Positions 17,349 to 26,784 of a DNA stretch of 64,000 bases are shown here, one piece after another; the stretch's first letter is position 1; each line of letters begins with the position of its first letter. Source of the stretch: Paraburkholderia xenovorans LB400 (GTDB lineage: Bacteria > Pseudomonadota > Gammaproteobacteria > Burkholderiales > Burkholderiaceae); assembly GCF_000013645.1 (NCBI RefSeq), contig NC_007951.1, forward strand, positions 1,550,001 through 1,614,000, written 5' to 3'. The notes beneath the pieces were generated by a model, which ran no database searches, was not told where the DNA came from, and worked only from the letters and a program-made list of their open reading frames with translations. Both the position numbers and the translations under genes were made by a program.

Positions 17349-19526
17349 ATGCTGAACTTCGTAACGCGACGCACCCTGACGGTCAGCGGCGCGACGCTGC
17401 CGACCTTGCCCGACGGCGAGCCGGCATTGCAGCTACGCACCATCGCAGGGGAGGAAACCCTGTCGACGATCTACGAATACGAGTTGAGCCTCGTCACACC
17501 CGTCGATCCGCTGCTGCCGGACAGCACGGCCGCCAACTTCGACCTGAAGGAGATGATCGGCGGGGAACTGACGGTCACCATCCAGCTCGACGGCATGGGG
17601 ACGTTCGTGCCGGGTATGGCCGGCGCCAGTGGCGCGGCGAATTTCGGCGCCGGCATGCGTGAGATCAGCGGCATTGTGACCGCGGCGAGTCTGGTGAGCC
17701 AGTTGAACCGCCAGTATCTCTACCGGTTGAAGATGCAGCCGTGGATCGTGCTTGCCGAGCGGCGCACCGACTACCGGATCTTCCAGAACAAAACAGTCGT
17801 CGAGATCATCGACGAGGTGCTCAAGAGCAATTATCTCTACTCCTACGTCAAGCGTCTGGGCGGCAGGTATTCGAACCTGGTCTATCAGGTTCAGTACGGC
17901 GAGTCGGACTTCGCTTTCATCCAGCGCCTGATGGCCGAACACGGCATCTACTGGTTCTTTGAGCACAGCAGGAGTTTTCACCGCATGGTGCTGGTCGACA
18001 ATCTCGGTGCGCACAAACCCGTGGAGAGTCTCGCGTACCAGACGCTGTGGTACTACCCGCCGGGACACAAGATCGACCGCGAGTACATCGAGGAATTCCA
18101 GACGACCGATTGCATCCAGTCGGGCGTCTGGACGACCGACGACTTCGACTTCACGCAACCGGGCGCGGATCTGGCGGTAAAGAACGCGCTGCCGCAGAAG
18201 ACAGCGCATAACCGGCTGAGCGTCTACGAATGGCCGGGCGACTATACGGATGCGAAAGACGGCGCGCAGTTCGCGCGCGTGCGCATGGAGGAAATCCGCG
18301 CGCTGGGTGAGCGTGCCACGGGCAGGGGGCATCTGCGCAACGTGGTGTGCGGCACGACCTTTACGCTCGCGGGCTACCCGCAGGAGGCGGCAAACCGGGA
18401 GTACCTCGTAATCGGCGCGAAGCTGCTGGCGGAAGAAACCGGCGAGCAAACGGGCGCGGGTCAATACCGCATCGACACGACGTTCGAGGTGCAGCCGGCC
18501 ACCACGATGTTCCGCGCACCCCGCACGGTGGCGAAGCCGCGCACCACCGGACCGCAAACCGCGATCGTGACGGGGCCGCCCGGCCAGGAAATCTGGACCG
18601 ACAGATACGGCAGGGTGAAGCTGAAGTTTCACTGGGACCATTCACCCGTGAACGACCAGAACTCATCGTGCTGGGTGCGGGTGTCGTATCCGTGGGCGGG
18701 CAGCAACTTCGGCGGCGTGAACATACCGCGCGTGGGTCAGGAGGTGATCGTCGATTTCGAGAATGGCGATCCCGACCGGCCCATCGTGACGGGGCGCGTG
18801 TTCAATGCCGCCTCCATGCCGCCGTGGGAGTTGCCGGGCAACGCGACGCAAAGCGGCATGCTCTCGCGCTCGATGAAAGGCCACTATGGCACAGCCAACG
18901 CGATCCGCTTTGAAGATAAGGAAGGCGCGGAGGAACTATGGCTGCAGGCCGAGCGCGACATGCGTACCGAGGTCGAGCACGATGAGTCGCATACCGTACG
19001 ACACGACCGCACGAGAACGGTCGGACATGACGAATCCACCACGATTGACCACGACCGCACTGAAAAGGTGGGGCGCGGTGAGCAGGTTGATATCGGTGAG
19101 GACCGCCGCCACAGCATAGGCAACGATGCGCATCTCTCTGTCGGGCGCGATCACAAACTGCGCATAGGCAAGGATCGTATTGAGGATATCGGCAACAACC
19201 GCAAGGACACAATCGGGGCCGACTTCCGGATCAACACGGGTGGTCACGTCGCGCATACGGTGAAGGGACATCACCAGATCGAGGCGGGACAGGCCATTAA
19301 ACGCCACACCCCCATCTATCAGCTACAGGCCGGCGAAGCTGCTGAAATCATCGGCCCGGCCGGAAAGATCACGCTCGACAGTCATGGCATCACGCTGGAA
19401 GCGGTCAGGATTCTGCTGAAGGGACCGGTTCACGCCAGCACGGGCTGGGTCGAGAACTCGCTGGACATGCGCTCAGAGGTCCGGCAATGCACGTTCACAC
19501 CCGACTTTTTCCCGTTTTCCGGCTAG
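17349..19526 (+). CDS. vgrG: T6SS spike protein VgrG
   Basis: 725 residues, the usual VgrG length. The N-terminal gp27-like part covers about 1-380. The gp5-like OB domain follows (G-P-P-G-Q-E-I-W-T-D-R-Y-G-R-V-K near 415-430). Then come the conserved S-R-S-M-K-G and a repetitive region of short His/Asp/Arg-rich strands (V-G-R-D, I-G-N-N) that build the triple beta-helix needle. The C-terminus is short, with no fused effector domain. No good ribosome-binding site precedes the ATG; translation may be coupled to the tiny upstream frame. It heads a set of effector, three immunity-like genes and PAAR, so it probably carries that cargo. Confidence 0.93.
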   Translation: MLNFVTRRTLTVSGATLPTLPDGEPALQLRTIAGEETLSTIYEYELSLVTPVDPLLPDSTAANFDLKEMIGGELTVTIQLDGMGTFVPGMAGASGAANFGAGMREISGIVTAASLVSQLNRQYLYRLKMQPWIVLAERRTDYRIFQNKTVVEIIDEVLKSNYLYSYVKRLGGRYSNLVYQVQYGESDFAFIQRLMAEHGIYWFFEHSRSFHRMVLVDNLGAHKPVESLAYQTLWYYPPGHKIDREYIEEFQTTDCIQSGVWTTDDFDFTQPGADLAVKNALPQKTAHNRLSVYEWPGDYTDAKDGAQFARVRMEEIRALGERATGRGHLRNVVCGTTFTLAGYPQEAANREYLVIGAKLLAEETGEQTGAGQYRIDTTFEVQPATTMFRAPRTVAKPRTTGPQTAIVTGPPGQEIWTDRYGRVKLKFHWDHSPVNDQNSSCWVRVSYPWAGSNFGGVNIPRVGQEVIVDFENGDPDRPIVTGRVFNAASMPPWELPGNATQSGMLSRSMKGHYGTANAIRFEDKEGAEELWLQAERDMRTEVEHDESHTVRHDRTRTVGHDESTTIDHDRTEKVGRGEQVDIGEDRRHSIGNDAHLSVGRDHKLRIGKDRIEDIGNNRKDTIGADFRINTGGHVAHTVKGHHQIEAGQAIKRHTPIYQLQAGEAAEIIGPAGKITLDSHGITLEAVRILLKGPVHASTGWVENSLDMRSEVRQCTFTPDFFPFSG

Positions 19527-19577
19527 CCGGTGCCCGCGTAGCACGGCCTGACTATCTTCCTCAAGGAATTCCGCTTC

Positions 19578-22061
19578 ATGATTGTGACTTTCCCGCTCGA
19601 AGACGATCCGTATTACAGCGCTCCCCCCGCGCCGCCTTATCCGCAGTCCGCGAATGCGGCGCTGACTACGCCGGCGCTGGTGCGCAAATATATCGATCTG
19701 GCAAAGCATATGGCCGGTGGTGTATTCCCGGTGGGGCAGAACCGGTTCTGGCATGGTGGCGTTCATCTTGCCGGCAAGGGTCCAGTGCGCGCCGTAGCCA
19801 ACGGCACCATTGTTGCGTACCGGCTGGATCCGGCTTACCAGCAAAGCTCGCTGGACTGGCTGAACAGAATGGGGACGCCTGGATCGACAAGGCAGCCTCG
19901 TCTGTTCAGCGGTAGTTTCGTGCTGATTCGCCATGAGTTTGAAGCGACCAATCATGTGACTGACCGCTACGTCGGCGCACACTTCTATTCGCTCTATGCG
20001 AACCTGCTGCCGCAGAAGGGTCTGCTGACGAAAGCGGTCCTGCCGCCCTTTCTCACTACCGGGGGCGCTGCGATTCCGGTCAGCGCATTGCGTGGCGACG
20101 AAGTGACGGTGACGGCGGTCATTGACGACGGTCATCGCATGGTCAAGGTCAGGGTGACGGATATCAATAGCTATGCAAGTCGGGAGGGGTGGATCGAGCG
20201 CATGTATCTTGACGTCGAGCCTCGCGTGGCGCTGGCTCCCTCGCAGAAGATCCGGCTGGGCTATCCCATTGCATGGCTGTATGCATGTCATCCGTCGGAG
20301 AAACAGTGGTTGCCGGTTGGACGTGCCGAGGTCTGCCGGTATCCGGTGCGGGTTGGACAGGTGATCGGTTATCCCGGCATCACCGACGGCAATCTTGGCG
20401 CGGTGTCGGACAGCTTTCACTTCGAGATATTTACGTCGAAAAATGCGCTGGTGAAGCCGATGAAGCCGCTGGCGCCGCTGGATATCCAGAACCCTATTTC
20501 ATCGCGTCAGGACTATGTGGATGGGACGAAAGGTGATGGGATGGGGAAGGTTTGGTTGACTAGGAATGCGAGACTGGCTCGCAAGAAGCTCGATAGGCTT
20601 ATCGCAACTCTATCCGCGCCCGACATGAAGCTGTTTCCGTCGGGTTCGTGTTTTATCTCGGCGATCCCTTGCGCGACTGACGGGTTGCAGCCCGCTGCCT
20701 TGAACAAGCTGATCTGTTTCAAGCTATATGGCATGGACGGTGAAACCTACTACGCTTATGCCCGTCAAGAGGGTGCCGCTGCCGACGGGCGGGACTTTGT
20801 ACGTGATGCGTGGGTCACACTGACCACTGACAGCGACTGGATTGCGCGGGGCTGGCAGACGTATGAGGACAGTGAATTGAACACGCACGACGACGGCTTT
20901 GTGGAGGATGACGACGCAGTGATGCAGGCCATCGTGACCGCAGCGCACAAGTCTTCGGCAAGCCTCAGTCTGGAAGATCTGCACGCTGAAGGAGTGGATG
21001 CGATCCTGCGCACCACGGCGATCCGATTCCACACGGAATGGGATAGCGACCACAACAGCACGCGTTATGAGAAGCTACAGACGGGCGCGCATCCGCCGCT
21101 TCCGCAGTTGACAGACGATCAGTTCAACGCGTTTCTCTCGGACGTTCAGAGCCAGCAATTCTGGCGTGACGCAGGCGTGATGAACGACGGCCGGAACGCT
21201 ACGAACGGGACTCCGCTATCAACATCAATGGACCCAAAAAACTGGCACTTCCATCCTGTTGGGTTCCTCGCGCAGATGCGCGAATGCCTGGCGACGGACG
21301 CCACGCTTTCGGAGGAAGCGTTTGAGCTGGAAATCCTGAAAAGCTGGAACACCGGGCTGAAGCTAATCGAGAAGCGTCTCAAACAGCTTGAGCCGTGGGC
21401 GCATGAGGATGCCGCCATGCCGCTCCCGCCGCCCGCGCGTTCTGCCGTCATTCGGGAATATGCAACCCTGCATACCATCCACAATGTCAGGCATACCGAC
21501 TTTTGGTCCAACTTCGAATACTGGTTTGGCATCACGCCCAACGACGTGGCATCACCTGAATCGCTGCATGGAACCCTTGCCGCAGCGCTAGCCGGCCATC
21601 ATGTTTATAAATACCTGAAAGGCATGAGGGAGTTTTTCAAACACATCTCGATGCAGCGAGTGGTCAAGGGCGCGTTGGGGTATCGGGCTGGAGCCTACGT
21701 ATTTGCCGGGGTACTTCCTGACAAACCGCTCGTGCCGGCCAGATCAGGCTTCCAGATGGAATATATCAACATTGGATGCGAGTACGGGCCGTTCTTCCGG
21801 GCGTTCAGCCTCGCCAATCCGATTGACCAGAATCGAATGGAAGTCCAGTTGCACGAAGTCGCGCACCTTCGGAACACTGCTCACGCGAATGATCAGAAGA
21901 TCGAACTGGCGGCTACGGTCGCGGACCCCTATCACTTCAATCAGCAAACGGCTTATGGAGCGAGAGCGGCACGGGTGCTGGCTGAGTTCACACCCAACCG
22001 TGCAATGGCAAACGCCGAGAATATTGCATTTTTTATCGAGAGCGCGAAGGATGAAGCCTGA
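19578..22061 (+). CDS. Probable T6SS effector with M23-like and M35-like peptidase domains
   Basis: 827 residues. The N-terminal third resembles M23 endopeptidases found beside VgrG genes, but its metal and catalytic positions are altered: H-G-G-V-H at 59-63 (H-x-G-x-D expected), Y-A-N-L at 140-143 (Y-x-H-L expected), and S-F-H-F-E at 279-283 (H-x-H-F-E expected). The C-terminus has an intact zinc motif H-E-V-A-H (759-763) and then A-Y-G and N-A-E-N-I-A-F-F, a pattern like aspzincin/M35 (Lys-specific metalloendopeptidase) domains. There is no signal peptide, as expected for T6SS cargo. The last 11 bp overlap the first immunity-like gene. Those proteins are exported, so the toxin probably acts in the periplasm. 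Confidence 0.75.
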   Translation: MIVTFPLEDDPYYSAPPAPPYPQSANAALTTPALVRKYIDLAKHMAGGVFPVGQNRFWHGGVHLAGKGPVRAVANGTIVAYRLDPAYQQSSLDWLNRMGTPGSTRQPRLFSGSFVLIRHEFEATNHVTDRYVGAHFYSLYANLLPQKGLLTKAVLPPFLTTGGAAIPVSALRGDEVTVTAVIDDGHRMVKVRVTDINSYASREGWIERMYLDVEPRVALAPSQKIRLGYPIAWLYACHPSEKQWLPVGRAEVCRYPVRVGQVIGYPGITDGNLGAVSDSFHFEIFTSKNALVKPMKPLAPLDIQNPISSRQDYVDGTKGDGMGKVWLTRNARLARKKLDRLIATLSAPDMKLFPSGSCFISAIPCATDGLQPAALNKLICFKLYGMDGETYYAYARQEGAAADGRDFVRDAWVTLTTDSDWIARGWQTYEDSELNTHDDGFVEDDDAVMQAIVTAAHKSSASLSLEDLHAEGVDAILRTTAIRFHTEWDSDHNSTRYEKLQTGAHPPLPQLTDDQFNAFLSDVQSQQFWRDAGVMNDGRNATNGTPLSTSMDPKNWHFHPVGFLAQMRECLATDATLSEEAFELEILKSWNTGLKLIEKRLKQLEPWAHEDAAMPLPPPARSAVIREYATLHTIHNVRHTDFWSNFEYWFGITPNDVASPESLHGTLAAALAGHHVYKYLKGMREFFKHISMQRVVKGALGYRAGAYVFAGVLPDKPLVPARSGFQMEYINIGCEYGPFFRAFSLANPIDQNRMEVQLHEVAHLRNTAHANDQKIELAATVADPYHFNQQTAYGARAARVLAEFTPNRAMANAENIAFFIESAKDEA

Positions 22062-23037
22062 CCATCGGGTGATGAGGGGTATCCGGTCTGCTGTCCTGAC
22101 AGGGGGGCTTGTCGCGGCGTTCACGTGTTTCGCCTCCTCAACATCGCAAGCCATTTCGTCACCGACCCAAACTACGGATAGTTCCATGACAGACAATCAG
22201 ACTTCAGGTCCGAGTGCCAACCAGACGGGTGTCGTACCCGATGAACGGGTGGGTTGGGTCAAGAATCCACTGATTACGCAGATCGGATTATCGAAAGTAG
22301 TCCTTGACCCCGACTATCTGGAAATCCGGTATTACCTGACTTACATAAATCCGAGCAACGAAGACGTTAAGTGGACGGGTATGCCAACTCCGAACGGACC
22401 TGCCACCCGTTTGTATTCCGAGGGCAAGGAGATTCTGCCCGCGCCACCGCAGAACACCGATGTCGTCCCGTATGTGGCCGCCCCTCGGGATGAGGAGATC
22501 ATGCTCTATGTCAACGTAGTGAAGGCAAAAGAGCGCTGGACCTCCGATGGACCAGGCGAGTTCGTCATCATGAACAGCCAGTTCCTTCCGGGCACCCATA
22601 TCTACGAGATCGTGTACTGGCACACCCAACTGGACTGGATCGACGTCCGCAAGGTTCTTGACGGCACCGATGCACGGGGCAAAGGCCGGATGAGATATCC
22701 GATCACCGACAACGCACCGTCGAACCGCCTGTATTTCAAGGTCTACGCGCCGACCGATGAAGAGGCGAGAAAGGGGCTGCGTGTCCAGTACCTCGGGGAA
22801 GTGGATGCCCGCAGCCAGCTTCTTCCCGCCATGCCATACGCGCGCCCCGGAGACTACGCACTGGCAACAGGCTACTGGTCAGCGACGGGTGCAAGCATCC
22901 AGCGCCTCGGCGGCTATCACGAAGTCTTCGTCAAGGAAGGCGACTCGCTGCCGAATCTGCCTGGCGACGTGGGCGTTGATCCTTTCAGCTTCAGGTGGAA
23001 GTACATAGGCGAAAGCAGTCAGGCCACGGTGAGATAA
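22051..23037 (+). CDS. Immunity-like exported protein, copy 1
   Basis: 328 residues with a signal peptide: basic start, hydrophobic residues 14-28 and S-Q-A near 32-34. The ATG lies inside the effector gene 11 bp before its stop, so the pair is coupled. The mature protein has no family I recognise. Its order, tight coupling and export signal match a periplasmic immunity protein that would neutralise the preceding toxin. Copies 2 and 3 have the same length and are closely similar. It differs from them mainly at about residues 82-95, and it shares a near-identical central block with copy 3. Confidence 0.72.
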   Translation: MKPDHRVMRGIRSAVLTGGLVAAFTCFASSTSQAISSPTQTTDSSMTDNQTSGPSANQTGVVPDERVGWVKNPLITQIGLSKVVLDPDYLEIRYYLTYINPSNEDVKWTGMPTPNGPATRLYSEGKEILPAPPQNTDVVPYVAAPRDEEIMLYVNVVKAKERWTSDGPGEFVIMNSQFLPGTHIYEIVYWHTQLDWIDVRKVLDGTDARGKGRMRYPITDNAPSNRLYFKVYAPTDEEARKGLRVQYLGEVDARSQLLPAMPYARPGDYALATGYWSATGASIQRLGGYHEVFVKEGDSLPNLPGDVGVDPFSFRWKYIGESSQATVR

Positions 23038-23107
23038 CGTCGGGTCGGCATTAACAGCCGGGCATTGGCGAATGCCGGGACATTGATTTTTTTAGAGAGC
23101 GCGAACG

Positions 23108-24094
23108 ATGAGGCTTGACTATCGGGTGATGAGGAGTGTGCGGTCAGATGTTCTGACGGGAGGGCTGGCTGCGGCATTCGCGTGCTTCGCCTGTTCATCG
23201 TCGCAAGCCACCCCGTTACCGACCCAAACGACGGTCAGTTCCATGACGGACGATCAGACCTCAACTCAGAGCGCTAACCAGACGGACGTTGTGCCCGATG
23301 AACGGGTGGGTTGGGTCAAGAATCCGCTGATTACGCAGATCAGGTTATCGAAAGTGCTCTTTGGCCATGACTATCTGGAAATCCGGTATCGCACCACCTA
23401 CATAAATCCGGGCGAAGGAGAGGTCAAGACAACAGGCAGGCCCACTCCGAATGGTCCCGTCATGAGACTTTATTCCGAGGGCAAGGAGATTCTGCCGGCA
23501 CCACCAGAGAACAATGATGTTGTACCGTATGTGGCCGCTCCGAGGGATGAAGACATAGCGCGTTCTACTTATTTTATGAAACCCCATGAGATTTGGGATG
23601 GAGAAGTGGCGGACGAGTTCGTCATCCTGAACAGCCAGTTCCTTCCGGGCACCCACACCTACGAGATCGTGTACTGGCAGACGCAATTGGACTGGATCGA
23701 TGTCCGCAAGGTTCTTGACGGCACCGACGCGCGGGGCAAAGGCCGGATGAGGTATCCGATCACCGATAACGCACCGTCGAACCGCCTGTATTTCAAGGTC
23801 TACGCGCCGACCGATGAAGAGGCGAGAAGGGGGTTGCATGTCCAGTACCTCGGGGAAGTGGATGCCCGTACCCAGCTTCTCCCAGCCATGCCATACGCGC
23901 GCCCTGGAGATTACGCACTGGCAACAGGCTACTGGTCCGCGACTGGCGCAAGCATCCAGCATCTCGGCGGCTATCACGAAGTCTTTGTCAAGGAAGGCTA
24001 CTCGCTGCCGAATCTGCCTGGCGACATGGGCGTCGATCCTTTCAGCTTCAGGTGGAAGTACATGGGCGAACACAGTCAGGCCACGGTGAGATAA
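23108..24094 (+). CDS. Immunity-like exported protein, copy 2
   Basis: 328 residues, the same architecture as copy 1 including the signal peptide. It is the most divergent copy in the centre: Y-I-N-P-G-E-G-E-V replaces Y-I-N-P-S-N-E-D-V, and the block after P-R-D-E-D-I is largely rewritten before converging again at N-S-Q-F-L-P-G. N- and C-terminal thirds are nearly identical to copy 3. The 70-bp spacer upstream resembles the effector's 3' end, which provides its start region. The altered centre suggests a changed partner specificity. Confidence 0.72.
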   Translation: MRLDYRVMRSVRSDVLTGGLAAAFACFACSSSQATPLPTQTTVSSMTDDQTSTQSANQTDVVPDERVGWVKNPLITQIRLSKVLFGHDYLEIRYRTTYINPGEGEVKTTGRPTPNGPVMRLYSEGKEILPAPPENNDVVPYVAAPRDEDIARSTYFMKPHEIWDGEVADEFVILNSQFLPGTHTYEIVYWQTQLDWIDVRKVLDGTDARGKGRMRYPITDNAPSNRLYFKVYAPTDEEARRGLHVQYLGEVDARTQLLPAMPYARPGDYALATGYWSATGASIQHLGGYHEVFVKEGYSLPNLPGDMGVDPFSFRWKYMGEHSQATVR

Positions 24095-24166
24095 CGTCGG
24101 GTCGGCATTAACAGCCGGGCATTGGCGAATGCCGGGACATTGCATTTTTTATCGAGAGCGCGAAGG

Positions 24167-25153
24167 ATGAGGCCTGACCATTGGGTGATGAGGAGTGTGC
24201 GGTCCGCTGTTCTGACGGGAGGACTGGTCGCGGCGTTCGCATACTTCGCCTCTTCATCGTCGCAAGCCGCCCCGTTACCGACCCAAACGACGGTCAGTTC
24301 CATGACGGACGATCAGACCTCAACTCAGAGCGCTAACCAGACGGACGTTGTGCCCGATGAACGGGTGGGTTGGGTCAAGAATCCGCTGATTACCCAGATC
24401 AGGCTTCATGACGTGATCTCCCGGCCTAACAGCATGAAGATCAGGTACTACCTCGCTTACATAAATCCGAGCAACGAAGACGTTAAGTGGACGGGTATGC
24501 CAACTCCGAACGGACCTGCCACCCGTTTGTATTCCGAGGGCAAGGAGATTCTGCCCGCGCCACCGCAGAACACCGATGTCGTCCCGTATGTGGCCGCCCC
24601 TCGGGATGAGGAGATCATGCTCTATGTCAACGTAGTGAAGGCAAAGGAGCGCTGGACCTCCGATGGACCAGGCGAGTTCGTCATCATGAACAGTCAGTTC
24701 CTTCCGGGCACCCATATCTACGAGATCGTGTACTGGCAGACGCAACTGGACTGGATCGATGTCCGCAAGGTTCTTGACGGAACCGATGCACGAGGCAAAG
24801 GCCGGATGAGATATCCGATCACCGACAACGCACCGTCGAACCGTCTGTATTTCAAGGTCTACGCGCCGACCGATGAAGAGGCGAGAAGGGGAATGCATGT
24901 CCAGTACCTCGGGGAAGTGGATGCCCGTACCCAGCTTCTCCCAGCCATGCCATACGCCCGCCCCGGAGACTACGCCCTCGCAACAGGCTACTGGTCTGCG
25001 ACGGGCGCAAGCATCCAGCGCCTCGGCGGCTATCACGAAGTCTTCGCCAACGAAGGCGACTCGCTGCCGAATCTGCCTGGCGACGTGGGCGTTGATCCTT
25101 TCAGCTTCAGATGGAAATACATAGGCGAACACCAACAGGCCAACGCGCAATAA
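24167..25153 (+). CDS. Immunity-like exported protein, copy 3
   Basis: 328 residues with a signal peptide. It reads as a mosaic: the N-terminal region through W-V-K-N-P-L-I-T-Q-I-R-L matches copy 2, the centre from Y-I-N-P-S-N-E-D-V to N-S-Q-F-L-P-G matches copy 1 almost base for base, and the later part (V-D-A-R-T-Q-L-L-P) matches copy 2. A short private segment (D-V-I-S-R-P-N-S-M-K) lies at about 82-91. The pattern points to gene conversion between tandem copies. PAAR starts 34 bp downstream, so all are likely cotranscribed. Confidence 0.72.
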   Translation: MRPDHWVMRSVRSAVLTGGLVAAFAYFASSSSQAAPLPTQTTVSSMTDDQTSTQSANQTDVVPDERVGWVKNPLITQIRLHDVISRPNSMKIRYYLAYINPSNEDVKWTGMPTPNGPATRLYSEGKEILPAPPQNTDVVPYVAAPRDEEIMLYVNVVKAKERWTSDGPGEFVIMNSQFLPGTHIYEIVYWQTQLDWIDVRKVLDGTDARGKGRMRYPITDNAPSNRLYFKVYAPTDEEARRGMHVQYLGEVDARTQLLPAMPYARPGDYALATGYWSATGASIQRLGGYHEVFANEGDSLPNLPGDVGVDPFSFRWKYIGEHQQANAQ

Positions 25154-25187
25154 CGCAGCTTACTTATCCTGGATCCGAGGTACTTTC

Positions 25188-25442
25188 ATGCGTCCTGTTG
25201 TTCTCGTAGGGCATCGCCATTCCTGTCCGCTGCATGGGATAGGCACTGTGACGACCGGTTCCGATGGTGTGACGGTCAACGGCCGTCCGGTTGCCCGCGT
25301 CGGCGATATGACAAGTTGCGGCGCGACTATCGTGAGTGGCTCGTCAACGACGTTCGGCGGCAAGGCGGTTGCCCGTATGGGTGACGCCACCAGTCATGGC
25401 GGCACGTTGATCGAGGGCGACGACGGTTGGCTGCTCGACTAA
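25188..25442 (+). CDS. PAAR-domain T6SS tip protein
   Basis: 84 residues, the size of a bare PAAR protein with no fused effector. It contains repeated PAAR hallmarks: G-H-R-H-S-C-P, V-N-G-R-P-V-A-R-V-G-D, then G-K-A-V-A-R-M-G-D and T-S-H-G-G. His and Cys residues are placed to bind the tip metal. It sharpens the VgrG trimer. It closes the vgrG-effector-immunity set and is followed by a hairpin at 25472-25493. No DUF4123-type adaptor gene is present, so effector loading may be direct on VgrG or PAAR. Confidence 0.92.
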   Translation: MRPVVLVGHRHSCPLHGIGTVTTGSDGVTVNGRPVARVGDMTSCGATIVSGSSTTFGGKAVARMGDATSHGGTLIEGDDGWLLD

Positions 25443-25471
25443 CCGCTACCGGAAGCGCCCCTTAGCCGCAC

Positions 25472-25496
25472 CATGCCACGGCGACGTGGCATGTTT
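25472..25496 (+). terminator. Hairpin after PAAR, probable terminator
   Basis: A 9-bp perfect stem CATGCCACG/CGTGGCATG with a GCGA loop is followed by TTT, 30 bp after the PAAR stop. The short T-run makes it a weak to moderate terminator. It marks the likely end of the T6SS operon. Confidence 0.55.
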
Positions 25497-25723
25497 GGGA
25501 CCGGCACCTTGAAACGATCCCTTTCCCGAGTGATCGGAAAGTCGGACGCTGCTCGACATAGCGCCTTGTGACTGAGCGCCGGAACATGCACTGGCTTTGC
25601 CAACTGGACGCGCGTTTGTCCAGCCCTCAGATCACTGCATCTTGCCGGGTTTGTACTTCACGTCGTCGCGCATCTCGCTGCGGATGCAGCCCGACAACCC
25701 AAACAACCCAAACAAACAAACCC

Positions 25724-26704
25724 TCAAGCAACCACCTCACCCAAAGCCACTCCCCCCAGCGCATTCCGAATCGCATCCGCCAACTCAGCAGCGGCGAACT
25801 TGGCCACATACCCATTAGCCCCGGCATTCTTCACATGCGCCTCATTCGCCGCCCCAGTCAGAGAAGAATGAATAATGACCGGAATATCACGAGTACGTTC
25901 ATCCGCCTTGATCTGCCGGGTCAGCATGAACCCGTCCATCTCAGGCATCTCGAGATCGGTCAGAACGAGCGCGATACTATCCTTCACCCGCGTCCCATTG
26001 GACTGAGCTTCCCGCGCAGCCTGCTGCAAAGTATTCCAGGCTTCTTCCCCGGTCTTGGTCATCACAAAGTCGGCGCCAATAGCACTCAAAGCCTGCTCGA
26101 TCAGCTTGCGGGCGAAGCCGGAATCATCGGCGGCAAGAATTTTCGCGCCGTGCCGAATGCCCAGCGCCGCTCCCACGGAAGCAGGGTCGACACTCGGATG
26201 CTGTGACGGAAACACATCACGCAGCACCTGTTCCACATCGATCACCTGAGCGAGCCGCGAGTCGCCCGTATTGCCGTCGATCCGCGCGATACTCGTCACG
26301 AGATTGCCACCTGCCGCGCCCTCGGCGGACAACACCTGGTTCCACTCCAGCCGCACGATATCGTCGACTTCCTCGACCGCGAACGCCTGCGTCGAGCGCG
26401 CGAATTCCGTCACCAGCAGGATGTTCAGACCGCGCGTGGGCTCGCAGCCCATCAGTCGCGGCAGGTCGATCACAGGGATGATCTGCCCGCGAATATCCAC
26501 CGCGCCCATTACGAACGGCGACGAACCGGCGATCGGCGTGACCGCCGGCATCGTCGAGATCTCACGCACCTTGAAGACGTTGATGCCGTACAGCTCGTGC
26601 GCGTCGCTGCCGGGCACGGAGCCCAGCCGGTACAGCAACAGCTCGAATTTGTTGGAACTCGTCAGGTTGCTGCGTTCATCGCTCGCGCGGTTTTCTACGG
26701 CCAT
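25724..26704 (-). CDS. cheV: Chemotaxis coupling protein CheV
   Basis: 326 residues from the ATG at 26704, with GGAGAG 6 bp upstream; the frame extends 17 codons further without support. The N-terminal CheW-like domain (about 20-165, with Y-G-I-N-V-F-K-V-R-E-I) couples receptors to CheA. The C-terminal receiver domain has the acidic pair in A-D-D-S, the phosphoacceptor Asp in L-T-D-L-E-M-P-E-M-D-G, and the conserved Lys in Y-V-A-K. It is monocistronic here. A FliA-type promoter upstream places it in the flagellar/chemotaxis regulon. Confidence 0.93.
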   Translation of the reverse strand: MAVENRASDERSNLTSSNKFELLLYRLGSVPGSDAHELYGINVFKVREISTMPAVTPIAGSSPFVMGAVDIRGQIIPVIDLPRLMGCEPTRGLNILLVTEFARSTQAFAVEEVDDIVRLEWNQVLSAEGAAGGNLVTSIARIDGNTGDSRLAQVIDVEQVLRDVFPSQHPSVDPASVGAALGIRHGAKILAADDSGFARKLIEQALSAIGADFVMTKTGEEAWNTLQQAAREAQSNGTRVKDSIALVLTDLEMPEMDGFMLTRQIKADERTRDIPVIIHSSLTGAANEAHVKNAGANGYVAKFAAAELADAIRNALGGVALGEVVA

Positions 26705-26784
26705 TGAATCTCTCCAGAATTGCGGTGCGTGTGGTGCGCCATGCAATCGTCGCATTCGATTCTGGCGCGTGCCCTACCTTTCAG

